The notes below the pieces were generated by a model. It had not been told where the DNA came from and searched no databases. It saw nothing but the letters and a program-made list of their open reading frames with translations. Source: MFD01275-c22 sp963705885 (GTDB lineage: Bacteria; Actinomycetota; Actinomycetes; JACCUZ01). From it: 64,000 nt of DNA. The stretch covers positions 868,001 through 932,000 of the forward strand of contig OY970120.1 in the NCBI GenBank assembly GCA_963705885.1. The letters run 5' to 3'. Shown here in pieces: positions 52,986 to 61,318 of this stretch (position 1 is the first letter of the stretch; each line of letters starts with the position of its first letter). The translations under genes and the position numbers were made by a program.

Positions 52986-54455
52986 ATGAAGCAGTTCAAG
53001 CTGCCCGACGTGGGCGAGGGCCTGACCGAGGCCGAGATCGTGTCGTGGAAGGTCAAGCCGGGCGACACGGTGAAGGTCAACGAGATCGTCGTCGAGATCG
53101 AGACGGCGAAGTCCCTGGTGGAGCTGCCGTCGCCGTTCGCCGGCACGGTCGCCGAGCTGCTCGTGCCCGAGGGGACGACGGTCGACGTCGGCACACCGAT
53201 CATCACCGTGGACGACGGCACCGGCGGCGGCGACGCCCCGGCCGCGCCGCGCGACGACATGGCCCCGCCGATCCCGGCCGCCGACGAGATCGGCACCCCG
53301 AAGGACGACGAGGCCGTCGAGCCCGGCCTGATCGGTGGCCCGGCCCCCGGCGGCCGTACGTCCGTGCTGGTCGGCTACGGCCCGCGCACCACGTCGGCGG
53401 TACGCCGGCCGCGCAAGGGCAGCACCGGCGCGTCCCCGTCCGGGGCGTCGGCCGCCGCCGCCCGCCAGGCCGTGCAGACCTCGATGATGACCACGCCGAC
53501 CCCGGTGCAGGAGCCGGACCTCGAGCAGGTCCCCGATGCGGTGCCGGCGCACACGGTGGGTGCCGGGTCGAACGGCCACGGCGCCAAGGTGCTGGCCAAG
53601 CCGCCGGTCCGCAAGCTGGCCAAGGACCTCGGCATCGACCTCGCGACGGTCAGCCCGTCGGGCGAGGGCGGCGTCGTGACCCGGGCCGACGTCGAGGCGG
53701 CCGCCTCGGGCGCCGGCTCGGCGGCCGCGGCGCCGGTCGCGCGCTCGGCGCCCGGCCAGCGCGAGACCCGCGTCCCGGTCAAGGGCGTGCGGAAGATGAC
53801 CGCGCAGGCGATGGTGTCCAGCGCGTTCACGGCGCCGCACGTCACCGAGTGGGTCACCGTCGACGTCACGCGGACCATGGACCTCGTCGAGCGGCTCAAG
53901 GCCGACCGCGAGTTCCGCGACGTCAAGGTCAGCCCGCTGCTGCTCGTCGCCAAGGCGATGCTGCTCGCGGCGCGGCGCAACCCCGACATCAACGCGTCGT
54001 GGGACGAGGCCGCGCAGGAGATCGTGGTCAAGCACTACGTGAACCTCGGCATCGCGGCGGCGACCCCGCGGGGGCTCGTCGTGCCCAACGTCAAGGACGC
54101 CGACCAGATGTCGCTGCGCGAGCTGGCCGAGGCGCTGCAGTCGCTGACCGCCACCGCGCGGGAGGGTCGCACCCAGCCGGCCGACATGGCCGGCGGCACG
54201 ATGACGATCACCAACGTCGGGGTCTTCGGCGTCGACGCGGGGACGCCCATCCTCAACCCGGGCGAGTCGGCGATCCTGTGCTTCGGCGCGGTGCGCGACA
54301 CGCCCTGGGTCCACGAGGGCCAGATCGCGGTCCGCAAGGTCACCCAGCTCGCGCTGTCCTTCGACCACCGCCTCGTCGACGGCCAGCTCGGCTCGATGTT
54401 CCTCGCCGACGTCGCCCGCGTCCTCGAGGATCCCGCGACCGCCCTCCTCTGGTAG
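52986..54455 (+). CDS. Dihydrolipoamide acyltransferase E2
   Basis: 489 residues. One lipoyl domain at the N-terminus with lipoyl Lys42 (VVEIETAKSLVELPS), a flexible Ala/Pro-rich linker, an E3/E1-binding domain (KPPVRKLAKDLGIDLATVSPSGEGGVVTRADVE) and a C-terminal catalytic domain with LALSFDHRLVDGQLG (His and Asp of the active site). Core of the complex. No E3 gene follows; the two Lpd-like flavoproteins of this window do not look like true E3. The operon ends at repeat copy C. Confidence 0.92.
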   Translation: MKQFKLPDVGEGLTEAEIVSWKVKPGDTVKVNEIVVEIETAKSLVELPSPFAGTVAELLVPEGTTVDVGTPIITVDDGTGGGDAPAAPRDDMAPPIPAADEIGTPKDDEAVEPGLIGGPAPGGRTSVLVGYGPRTTSAVRRPRKGSTGASPSGASAAAARQAVQTSMMTTPTPVQEPDLEQVPDAVPAHTVGAGSNGHGAKVLAKPPVRKLAKDLGIDLATVSPSGEGGVVTRADVEAAASGAGSAAAAPVARSAPGQRETRVPVKGVRKMTAQAMVSSAFTAPHVTEWVTVDVTRTMDLVERLKADREFRDVKVSPLLLVAKAMLLAARRNPDINASWDEAAQEIVVKHYVNLGIAAATPRGLVVPNVKDADQMSLRELAEALQSLTATAREGRTQPADMAGGTMTITNVGVFGVDAGTPILNPGESAILCFGAVRDTPWVHEGQIAVRKVTQLALSFDHRLVDGQLGSMFLADVARVLEDPATALLW

Positions 54456-54469
54456 CCGCAACTCCCTCC

Positions 54470-54561
54470 GCAATCGACCACGTACGGCAGGCGTGTCGTC
54501 ACGACGGCAGGCGTCTACGCATCCCGAAGTGATCACCTGCCTGCCGTACGTGGTCGATTGC
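54470..54561. repeat. Palindromic repeat element, copy C (perfect 23-bp arms)
   Basis: Arms 54470-54492 and 54539-54561 are perfect inverted repeats of 23 bp. The 46-nt loop contains GTCG-TCA-CGAC. Both arms match copies A and B near the start of the window. It lies between the convergent E2 gene (stop 54455) and the DUF3754 gene (stop 54595), as a terminator or REP-like element would. Confidence 0.8.
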
Positions 54562-54594
54562 AGCCCGCGACCCGGGTCGCCGCCAGGTGCCGCG

Positions 54595-55818
54595 TCAGCG
54601 CAGGGCCGGCGCCTGCCCGGTCCGCCCGAGCTCGTCCCACAGCTGGAGCAGTCGCCCGCGCGCCTCCGTCAGCGCCAGGGCCCGGCACCGCTCCCCCTCT
54701 CCCGTCGCGAGCCCCAGCGCCGCGAGCTTGGTGAGGGCGTCCGAGATCTCGAAGTCCAGCGTGACCCCGGCTCCGTCGCGCAGCCACGACTCGACCGCGG
54801 CATCCACCTCCGCCGCGGTGCGCGGCCCGTCGAGCAGGCAGCGGTAGGCGAGGAGCAACTCCTTGGTGTCCTCCTCCTCCGCGGCGTCGAGGATCGTGAA
54901 CAGCACGCCGGGTCCGTCGGCGAGCGTCTTGAAGTAGAGGTTCTCCGACAGCGTCTTCATGAACTGGATGCGCCGGTTCTTGAACTTGCTCCACTGCCGC
55001 CACAGGTAGGCGCCGAACGCGACGAGCCCGCCGAGCAGCGTCGCCAGCCGGCCGTACGAGAGGTCCGCCGGCTCGTCCCGGAACCCGAGCCACGCGCCGA
55101 CCAGGACCAAGAGCAGGCCCAGCGCCGCGGCCAGCTTGGTCGTGGCGACCACCACCCCTCCCGCGACGGCGGGGACACCGATCACGAGCTTGTCGATGGT
55201 CCGCATCCGCACGTCGCTGTTCGGCAGCAGCATCTCGACGTCGGCGGCCGGCACGTCCTGGAACATCTTGAGGACCGCCGTCCCCGGGACGAAGGGCAGG
55301 TCCTCCGGGTCGTCACCGCGGTCGCGGAACCAGGCCTCGTCCTGGTAGCGGGCGTAGAGCACGACGCGCTCGTAGTCGACGAAGGTCACCTGGTCGCGCT
55401 TGAGGCCGTACCACCGGCGCACCGTCTCGGTGCGCTCGCTCGAGCCGCGCCGGTGCACGACGAGTTCCGCGAAGTCGTCGAGGTCGACGTCCAGGCGCAG
55501 CCGGAAGACCGACTCCTCGACGAGGGCCCGCTCGAGCTCCGACCGCGGCAGCTCGTCGTAGTTCGCGGCGTCGAGCAGCGCGCGCAGCTCGGCGACGAAG
55601 CCGGCCGGGTCCCCCTCGGCTGCGTAGCGCCGCTTCGCCTCCAGCCAGCGGTCACGGTAGGCCGCGTGCAGCACCGCGCCGAGCAGGTCTGCGACGCTGC
55701 GCCACGCCTCCTCGTCCCCGGTCTCCGTCGAGTCCAGGCAGAGGTCGACCACCTCTCGCGTCGTGAGGGGGATGTGCCGCTCGTCGGGCAGCCTGCCGAG
55801 GGAGTGGGAGGTCGCCAT
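54595..55818 (-). CDS. DUF3754-like membrane protein
   Basis: 407 residues. N-terminal soluble half; two hydrophobic segments in the middle (KLVIGVPAVAGGVVVATTKLAAALGLLLVLVGAWLGF and GRLATLLGGLVAFGAYLWRQW); then KNRRIQFMKTLSENLYFKTLADGPGVLFTILDAAEEEDTKELLLAYRCL, the DUF3754/TMEM143-type block with LYFKTLADG, and a C-terminal winged-helix-like part. Function unknown. ATG 55818 shares one base with the stop of the upstream gene (TGATG). Confidence 0.75.
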   Translation of the reverse strand: MATSHSLGRLPDERHIPLTTREVVDLCLDSTETGDEEAWRSVADLLGAVLHAAYRDRWLEAKRRYAAEGDPAGFVAELRALLDAANYDELPRSELERALVEESVFRLRLDVDLDDFAELVVHRRGSSERTETVRRWYGLKRDQVTFVDYERVVLYARYQDEAWFRDRGDDPEDLPFVPGTAVLKMFQDVPAADVEMLLPNSDVRMRTIDKLVIGVPAVAGGVVVATTKLAAALGLLLVLVGAWLGFRDEPADLSYGRLATLLGGLVAFGAYLWRQWSKFKNRRIQFMKTLSENLYFKTLADGPGVLFTILDAAEEEDTKELLLAYRCLLDGPRTAAEVDAAVESWLRDGAGVTLDFEISDALTKLAALGLATGEGERCRALALTEARGRLLQLWDELGRTGQAPALR

Positions 55819-56639
55819 CAGGGCGTGAGCGCCATCCCCTGCAGCACCTCGACCGCGAGCGCCTCGTCGCCGGTGGTCTCGACCGGCACGTCGCCGAGGG
55901 GGCGGCGGCCGCCGAAGAGCACCACGAGGCCGTCCCACCCGAGCCCGACGGTGGCGCTCGGTGCTGCGAGGTCGTCGGCACCGACCTCCTCACCGCGCCC
56001 CCCGTCGGTGACCCGTGCCGCGAACGTCGTCGGGAGCGCGCCGGTCACGTCCAGCCGCACCGAGGTGCCGGGCGGTGCGCCGGCGCGCTTCGCCAGGACG
56101 TACGGCAGCGACCGGCGTACGGTCGCCTGCACGACGTGGGCGCCGAGCCCGTCGAGGTTCCCCGGCCGGCCGACCGCGCGTCGTACGTCCTGCTCGTGCA
56201 TCCACGCGTCGACCACGCGGCTGCCGAGGAACGTGAGCGTGTCCCACGGCTTGCCGGCGGGCACGCGCTGGGGCGGGTCGTCCGCCCGCATGGCCCGCAG
56301 CTGCGGGACGCGGCGGTCGAGCGCGCCGCGCAGCTCGGCCACGACGGCGGCGCGGCCCATGCCGCGACGGGCGGCCACGCCGTCCTCCATGTGTCGCCCG
56401 AACTCGTCGCGCACATGCGGCCCGTAGTCGTCCTGCGGTGCGGACAGGGGGTCGCCGGCCAGCTCGCACTCGACCGCGCAGATGTGCGCCACGACGTCGC
56501 CCACGGACCAGCCGGGGAGGTCGGTGTCGCGGTCCCAGTCGTCGTCGCCCATCTCGTCGCACACGGCGAGCAGCGATCGGACCGAGTGCACGAACGCACC
56601 GACCAGGCCGGTGATGAGCGGTGTCGCCTCTGAGGTCAC
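55818..56639 (-). CDS. Maleylpyruvate isomerase-family mycothiol-dependent protein (TIGR03083)
   Basis: 273 residues. N-terminal DinB-like four-helix domain with LPGWSVGDVVAHICAVECELAGDPL and VVDAWMHEQDVRRAVGRPGNLDG (conserved metal-ligand context His...Asp/Glu, then HEQD), then an SCP2-like C-terminal domain (VRLDVTGALPTTFAARV). Mycothiol is the actinobacterial thiol. GTG 56639 is the likely start; ATG 56675 would overlap the divergent gene. Reaction unknown. Confidence 0.8.
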   Translation of the reverse strand: MTSEATPLITGLVGAFVHSVRSLLAVCDEMGDDDWDRDTDLPGWSVGDVVAHICAVECELAGDPLSAPQDDYGPHVRDEFGRHMEDGVAARRGMGRAAVVAELRGALDRRVPQLRAMRADDPPQRVPAGKPWDTLTFLGSRVVDAWMHEQDVRRAVGRPGNLDGLGAHVVQATVRRSLPYVLAKRAGAPPGTSVRLDVTGALPTTFAARVTDGGRGEEVGADDLAAPSATVGLGWDGLVVLFGGRRPLGDVPVETTGDEALAVEVLQGMALTP

Positions 56640-56658
56640 GACGTGCCAGGCTAGCGGG

Positions 56659-57420
56659 ATGCGCGTTGCGGTCATCCAGCTCGGCTACGGCGACGACGAG
56701 CGCGTCGCGGAGCGCACGGTCCGGGTCGCCGACCTCGTGCGTGACCAGCGCGGCGCCGACCTCGTGGTGCTCCCCGAGCTGTGGCCGCAGGGCGGTTTCG
56801 CCTACACGCGCTGGGACGAGGACGCGCAGCCGCTCGACGGTCCGGTCGTGCAGGCCATGCGCCAGGCAGCCCGGGACCTCTCGACGACCCTTCACATGGG
56901 CTCGTTCGTCGAGCGCGACGAGGCCGGCCGGCTGTTCAACACGTCACTGCTGCTGGGGCCTGACGGCGAGGTCCGCGCGACCTACCGGAAGGTCCACCTG
57001 TTCGGCTTCGGCGACGGCGAGCCCAAGCTCATGACGCCCGGTGACGGGCCGGTCGTGCACGACGGCCTCGGCTTCGCGACCTGCTACGACCTGCGCTTCC
57101 CGGAGATGTTCCGGGCACTGCTCGACGGTGGCGCGGAGGTGGTGCTGATGCCCGCAGCCTGGCCGGCGAGGCGGGTGCACCACTGGCGGCTGCTCACCCA
57201 GGCGCGGGCCGTCGAGAACCAGTCCTACGTCGTCGCCTGCAACACCGCCGGGACCCACGCCGGCGTGTCGATGGGCGGCAGCTCGCTCGTCGTCGACCCC
57301 TGGGGCGACGTCGTCGCCGAGGCAGGCACCGACGAGGAGGTCCTGGTCGTCGACCTGGACCTCGACCTCGTGCGCTCGACGCGGTCGTCGTTCCCCGTGC
57401 TGGCCGACCGCCGCTTGTGA
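56659..57420 (+). CDS. Carbon-nitrogen hydrolase (nitrilase superfamily)
   Basis: 253 residues. Catalytic triad in context: Glu40 (VVLPELWPQGG), Lys in ATYRKVHLFGFGD, Cys in GFATCYDLRFPEMFR. Close to omega-amidase or predicted amidohydrolases. No RBS is visible; the ATG lies only 19 nt from the divergent GTG 56639, so leaderless transcription is likely. Followed by the serine hydrolase with a GTGA overlap. Confidence 0.86.
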   Translation: MRVAVIQLGYGDDERVAERTVRVADLVRDQRGADLVVLPELWPQGGFAYTRWDEDAQPLDGPVVQAMRQAARDLSTTLHMGSFVERDEAGRLFNTSLLLGPDGEVRATYRKVHLFGFGDGEPKLMTPGDGPVVHDGLGFATCYDLRFPEMFRALLDGGAEVVLMPAAWPARRVHHWRLLTQARAVENQSYVVACNTAGTHAGVSMGGSSLVVDPWGDVVAEAGTDEEVLVVDLDLDLVRSTRSSFPVLADRRL

Positions 57421-58517
57421 GCGTCCCCCTGGAAGGCACCTGCGACGACCGGTTCCGACCGGTCCGTGACCGGTTCGCGGTCCTGCTGGCGGACGGCGCC
57501 GAGACGGGCGCGGCGGTGTGCGTCCACGTCGGCGGCGAGCTGGTGGTCGACCTGTGGGGAGGGTGGTCGGACGCGGCGCGCACGACGCCCTGGGGCCGGG
57601 ACACGACAGCGGCGACCTACTCGGTGACCAAGGCCCCGGCCGCGGCGGCGGTGCTGTCGCTCGTCGGCCGCGGCCTGCTCGGGCTCGACGACCCGGTCGC
57701 CTCGGTGTGGCCGGAGTACGCCGTCCACGGGAAGGGCTCCACGACCGTCCGTCACCTGCTGGCCCACCGGGCCGGCCTGCCGGCCTTCCCGCAGCCGCGC
57801 GAGGCCGGCGCCTGGGCCGACTGGGACGACCTGGCCGGCATGCTCGCGCGGGCCACCCCCGAGTGGGAGCCCGGGACCGCGCACGTGGAGCACGCGCTGA
57901 CCTACGGGCACCTGATCGGCGAGGTCGTGCGCCGCGTCGACGGGCGCACGATCGGGCGGGTGTGGCGCGAGGACCTGGCCGGTCCGCTCGGCCTCGACTT
58001 CCAGATCGGCCTGCGCGAGGACGAGGTCGTCCGCGTGGCCGAGATGGAGCACGCGTCTGCGACCTGGCCCCGCGACGTCGGTGGCGACGCCGGGTCCCTG
58101 CGCGAGCGCGCGCTGGGCAACCCGGTCGGTGCCCTCGACGTGGACGTCCTGCGCTCCGACGTGTGGCGTCGCGCCGAGGTCCCCGCGGTGAACGGGCACG
58201 GGACCGCACGGGCGGTGTCCCGGTTCTACGCCGCGCTGGCCGGGCGGCTGGACGCGCCGCTCCTGCCGGAGGAGGTCCGCCTGGAGATGCTCACGCCCGT
58301 GGCGACCGGACCCGACGCGCTCCTCGAGCGGGAGGTCACGTGGGGGCTCGGCGTGCAGTTCGAGGAGGCCTACGTCGGCATGGGCGGGATCGGCGGGTCC
58401 GTCGGGTTCGCCGAGCTGCGCCGCGGATACTCGTTCGGCTACGTCACCCGGCGCCTGGCCGACCACGACCGCGCGGTCGCGCTCAGCGACGCGGTCGAGG
58501 CGGTGCTGGACGGCTGA
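57417..58517 (+). CDS. Serine hydrolase of the beta-lactamase class C/esterase type
   Basis: 366 residues. Active-site SxxK in TYSVTKAPAAAAVL and YxH (LTYGHLIGEVV) in place of YxN, as in EstB-like esterases and DUF-like class C relatives. Residues ELVVDLWGGWSDAART and WGLGVQFEEAYVGMGGIGGSVGFAE complete the fold. No signal peptide, so an intracellular esterase is more likely than a beta-lactamase. Coupled to the nitrilase-like gene. Confidence 0.83.
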   Translation: MSVPLEGTCDDRFRPVRDRFAVLLADGAETGAAVCVHVGGELVVDLWGGWSDAARTTPWGRDTTAATYSVTKAPAAAAVLSLVGRGLLGLDDPVASVWPEYAVHGKGSTTVRHLLAHRAGLPAFPQPREAGAWADWDDLAGMLARATPEWEPGTAHVEHALTYGHLIGEVVRRVDGRTIGRVWREDLAGPLGLDFQIGLREDEVVRVAEMEHASATWPRDVGGDAGSLRERALGNPVGALDVDVLRSDVWRRAEVPAVNGHGTARAVSRFYAALAGRLDAPLLPEEVRLEMLTPVATGPDALLEREVTWGLGVQFEEAYVGMGGIGGSVGFAELRRGYSFGYVTRRLADHDRAVALSDAVEAVLDG

Positions 58518-58568
58518 CCGGAAGGCCGCTGCGGCGTCGGCGGGTTCCCCACGTGTGCGCCGGACCTG

Positions 58569-59786
58569 GTGGCCGGGCTCGTGCTCGTCGCCACGGCCTG
58601 CAGCGGCGCCGGCACCGGGACCGTCACGCCGGAGCCGGCGGCGCCGGCCCGTGGTGGCGTCGGCGCGGAGGACTACCTCGACCTGAACGCGCGGCGGCTG
58701 CGTGTGCTGGCCGCAGACCCCCGGCCCGTGGCCGGGTCGGCGCTCCCGCCGCGACACCTCGACGCCGGGAAGCTCCCCGTCTCTCTGGTCGACCGCAACC
58801 TCATCGTCTCGGGCGGCCCCCCGCCGGACGGCATCCCGGCGATCGACGACCCGCTGTTCGAGCGTGCCGACACGGTCGACTGGCTCGGGGAGGACGAGGC
58901 CGTGCTGGTGCTCCAGGTCGGTGACGAGGTGCGCGCCTACCCGACGCAGGTCATGACCTGGCACGAGATCGTCAACGACGTCGTCGCGGGCGTTCCGGTG
59001 TCGGTCACCTACTGTCCGCTGTGCAACTCCGGGCTCGCCTTCGACCGCCGGGTCGGCGGCCGCGTGCTCGACTTCGGCACCTCGGGAGCCCTGTACCAGT
59101 CGGCGATGGTGATGTACGACCGGCAGACCGAGAGCCTCTGGACGCACTTCGACGGGCGCTCCGTCGTCGGCACGCTCGCGGGCAGCCGGCTGGCGATGTT
59201 CCCGCTGTCGACGGTGTCGTGGCGTGACCTGCTGGCCGCCCACCCCGACGTGCCGGTGCTGAGCCGGGACACCGGGCACGACCGCCCGTACGGCCGGAAC
59301 CCCTACGCCGGCTACGACCAGGGCGACGGGCCGTTGACGGGCTTCTTCTCCGGCGAGGTCGACCCGCGGCAGGCGGCGATGACCCGGGTGGTGGGCGTGC
59401 ACGACGGTGGAGAGTCGCTGGCGATCCCGACGGAGCGGCTGGCCGCGTCAGGATCGGTCACGGCGACGCTGGACGGGCGACCGGTCGTGCTCTGGCACCT
59501 GCCCGGCACCGCCTCGTCGCTGCAGGCGCCCCGGGTCGCTGATGGTGACGATGTCGGCGCGACGGGCGTGTTCTACACCGACCGGCTGCGCGACGGGCGA
59601 AGCGTGCCGAGAGGCTTCCGGCGGCTGGGCGCGAGGTTCGCCGACGACGGCGGCACCCGGTGGAACCTCCTGGGGGAGGCGGTGGCAGGCCCGCTCTCGG
59701 GCGCTCGGCTGAGTCCCGTGCCCCACGTGGACACGTTCTGGTTCGCGTGGTCCACCTACCGCCCGGATGCCGTCCTGCTCGACTGA
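58569..59786 (+). CDS. DUF3179 domain lipoprotein (paralogue 2)
   Basis: 405 residues. LIVSGGPPPDGIPAIDDPLF, THE YPTQVMTWHEIVND block, CPLCNSGLAFDRR, HVDTFWFAWSTYRP at the end, all shared with 30616-31812. The signal sequence before lipobox Cys is only about 11 residues (MAGLVLVATAC) and no in-frame start exists upstream to the stop at 58515; a frameshift or an alternative start may have shortened it. Extracytoplasmic redox or metal role guessed from the Cys pair. Confidence 0.82.
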   Translation: MAGLVLVATACSGAGTGTVTPEPAAPARGGVGAEDYLDLNARRLRVLAADPRPVAGSALPPRHLDAGKLPVSLVDRNLIVSGGPPPDGIPAIDDPLFERADTVDWLGEDEAVLVLQVGDEVRAYPTQVMTWHEIVNDVVAGVPVSVTYCPLCNSGLAFDRRVGGRVLDFGTSGALYQSAMVMYDRQTESLWTHFDGRSVVGTLAGSRLAMFPLSTVSWRDLLAAHPDVPVLSRDTGHDRPYGRNPYAGYDQGDGPLTGFFSGEVDPRQAAMTRVVGVHDGGESLAIPTERLAASGSVTATLDGRPVVLWHLPGTASSLQAPRVADGDDVGATGVFYTDRLRDGRSVPRGFRRLGARFADDGGTRWNLLGEAVAGPLSGARLSPVPHVDTFWFAWSTYRPDAVLLD

Positions 59787-59896
59787 ACGTCGTCGCAGCC
59801 ATGTGATCCAGTACGCCGCCGATGGGATGGTCTGGCCGGCCACACAGGACCTCGGTGGACGGAGAGCCGGCGACGCCCCGCAGGGCTCGGCAGCGG

Positions 59897-60955
59897 TCAG
59901 GGCGGCGGCGCGGTGGTCTCGCGGACGACGAGCTCGGTGGGGATCAGCACGTTGCGGGCGCGCCCCGCCGGCTTGCCGGCACGGTCGCGGTCGATCGCGG
60001 CGATCAGGGCGGAGGCGGCCTTCTGCCCCTTGCCGACGACGTCCTGCCGGACCGTCGTCAGGGGCGGCCTCATCCGGCCGGCCAGTGGGTTGTCGTCGAA
60101 GCCGACGACGGAGAGGTCCTCAGGCACCCGCAGGCCACGGTCCTCCGCCGCCCGCACGACCCAGTGCGCCATGACGTCCGACCAGCACAGGATCGCCGTC
60201 GGCGGGGACGGCTGGTCGAGCAGCACCTGCGCCGAGCGGTAGGCCGACTCCTCGGGCTGGACCACGCTGCGAACGACCAAGGGCTCGACCCCGCCGGCGT
60301 CGAGCGCGTCGCGCCAGCCCGCCATGCGCTGCCGCGCGACGTGGTGGCCGCTGGGCATGTCCGGCGGGACGAGCTCGTGGTGCGGACCTCCGGACTCACC
60401 GGTCACGATGCCGACCCGGCGATGACCGAGGTCGAGGAGGTGCTGGGCGGCGGCCCGAGCGCCCGCGCGGTCGTCGACGCTGACGCTCGGCATGCCCCGA
60501 TGGGGCGCCTGGTCGACCAGGACCAGGGGGAGGCCGCGCCGGACCAACCAGTCGACGGCCGCAGAGTCCCGCTCGGCGGAGTAGACGAGGGCGCCGTCGA
60601 GCGCGACGTCGCGCGCCGGGACCAGCTCTGCGCACCCGACCGTGGGCACCAGCGTCAGCGCCAGACCGGCCGGGGCCAGCTCGTCGGCGACGGCGCCGAG
60701 GAACCCCGTCGTCACCTCGTCCCTGAACGCGTACGAGAGCGAGTGGCTCATGAGGACGCCGACGGCGCCGGTCGCGCCCCTCGCGAGAGCGCGACCGGCG
60801 GGGTCGGGTCCGCAGTAGCCGAGCTCGTCCGCGGTCGCGAGGATGCGCTCGCGCAGTGCCGCGGAGAGCTGGTCGGGCCGGGAGAACGCGTTGGACACGG
60901 TCATCCGGCTGACGCCGACCTCGTCGGCCACCGTCTGCAACGTCACGCGACCCAC
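59897..60955 (-). CDS. LacI-family regulator (orphan)
   Basis: 352 residues. N-terminal HTH VTLQTVADEVGVSRMTVSNAFSRPDQLSAALRERI and hinge DPAGRALARGATG. Effector-binding domain with LVYSAERDSAAVDWLVRRG, GHRRVGIVTGESGG and LSVVGFDDNPLAGRMRPPLTTVRQD. No sugar genes next to it; targets unknown. GTG 60955 with GGAGGG upstream. Convergent with DUF3179 paralogue 2. Confidence 0.87.
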   Translation of the reverse strand: MGRVTLQTVADEVGVSRMTVSNAFSRPDQLSAALRERILATADELGYCGPDPAGRALARGATGAVGVLMSHSLSYAFRDEVTTGFLGAVADELAPAGLALTLVPTVGCAELVPARDVALDGALVYSAERDSAAVDWLVRRGLPLVLVDQAPHRGMPSVSVDDRAGARAAAQHLLDLGHRRVGIVTGESGGPHHELVPPDMPSGHHVARQRMAGWRDALDAGGVEPLVVRSVVQPEESAYRSAQVLLDQPSPPTAILCWSDVMAHWVVRAAEDRGLRVPEDLSVVGFDDNPLAGRMRPPLTTVRQDVVGKGQKAASALIAAIDRDRAGKPAGRARNVLIPTELVVRETTAPPP

Positions 60956-61007
60956 GGTTCCCGCCCTCCGTCCTGAGGAGAGAGCCTAGGTCGTCGCCCG
61001 CGCACCG

Positions 61008-61193
61008 TCAGGCCGGCACGATGCGTGCGGCGGCCCGCCGCAGGACGGTCGCCGTGGCGAACCGCGTCCGGTAGAGGCGGGGCGCCGCAGCGGCCCTGTC
61101 GGCGACGACCGGGGCGTCCGGCAGAGCGCTGCGCGCCTCGATCGCGGCGAGTCGCGAGCCGACGATGAGGCTGAGTGCCTGGGTGGTGTCCAT
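61008..61193 (-). CDS. Small protein, 61 residues, unknown
   Basis: MDTTQALSLIVGSRLAAIEAR, then Ala/Arg-rich C-terminal half (ATATVLRRAAARIVPA). ATG 61193 with GGAAGGA 6-12 nt upstream, and a good promoter further up (61233-61261). No domain recognised. Its well-formed promoter and operator-like direct repeats show it is a real, regulated gene. Divergent from the thioredoxin-NHL gene. Confidence 0.65.
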   Translation of the reverse strand: MDTTQALSLIVGSRLAAIEARSALPDAPVVADRAAAAPRLYRTRFATATVLRRAAARIVPA

Positions 61194-61220
61194 GGGGGGT
61201 CCTTCCGGTGTCGTTCCGCC

Positions 61221-61261
61221 TTCTGTACCGATAAAGTAGCGCAGGTTTCTGTACCGGTCAA
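61221..61261 (-). promoter_or_regulatory. Promoter of the 61-residue gene, with direct-repeat operators
   Basis: On the minus strand TTGACC (61261-61256), 17-nt spacer, TACTTT (61238-61233). Direct repeats of TTCTGTACCG on the plus strand at 61221-61230 and 61247-61256 flank the -10, with 26-nt spacing. This is the clearest sigma-70-type promoter in the window. Confidence 0.75.
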
Positions 61262-61318
61262 GTGGTTTCACGACGAACCCACGGAAGGCTGGCTGCCCCG
61301 CCGCGGTTGGACCTGTCC

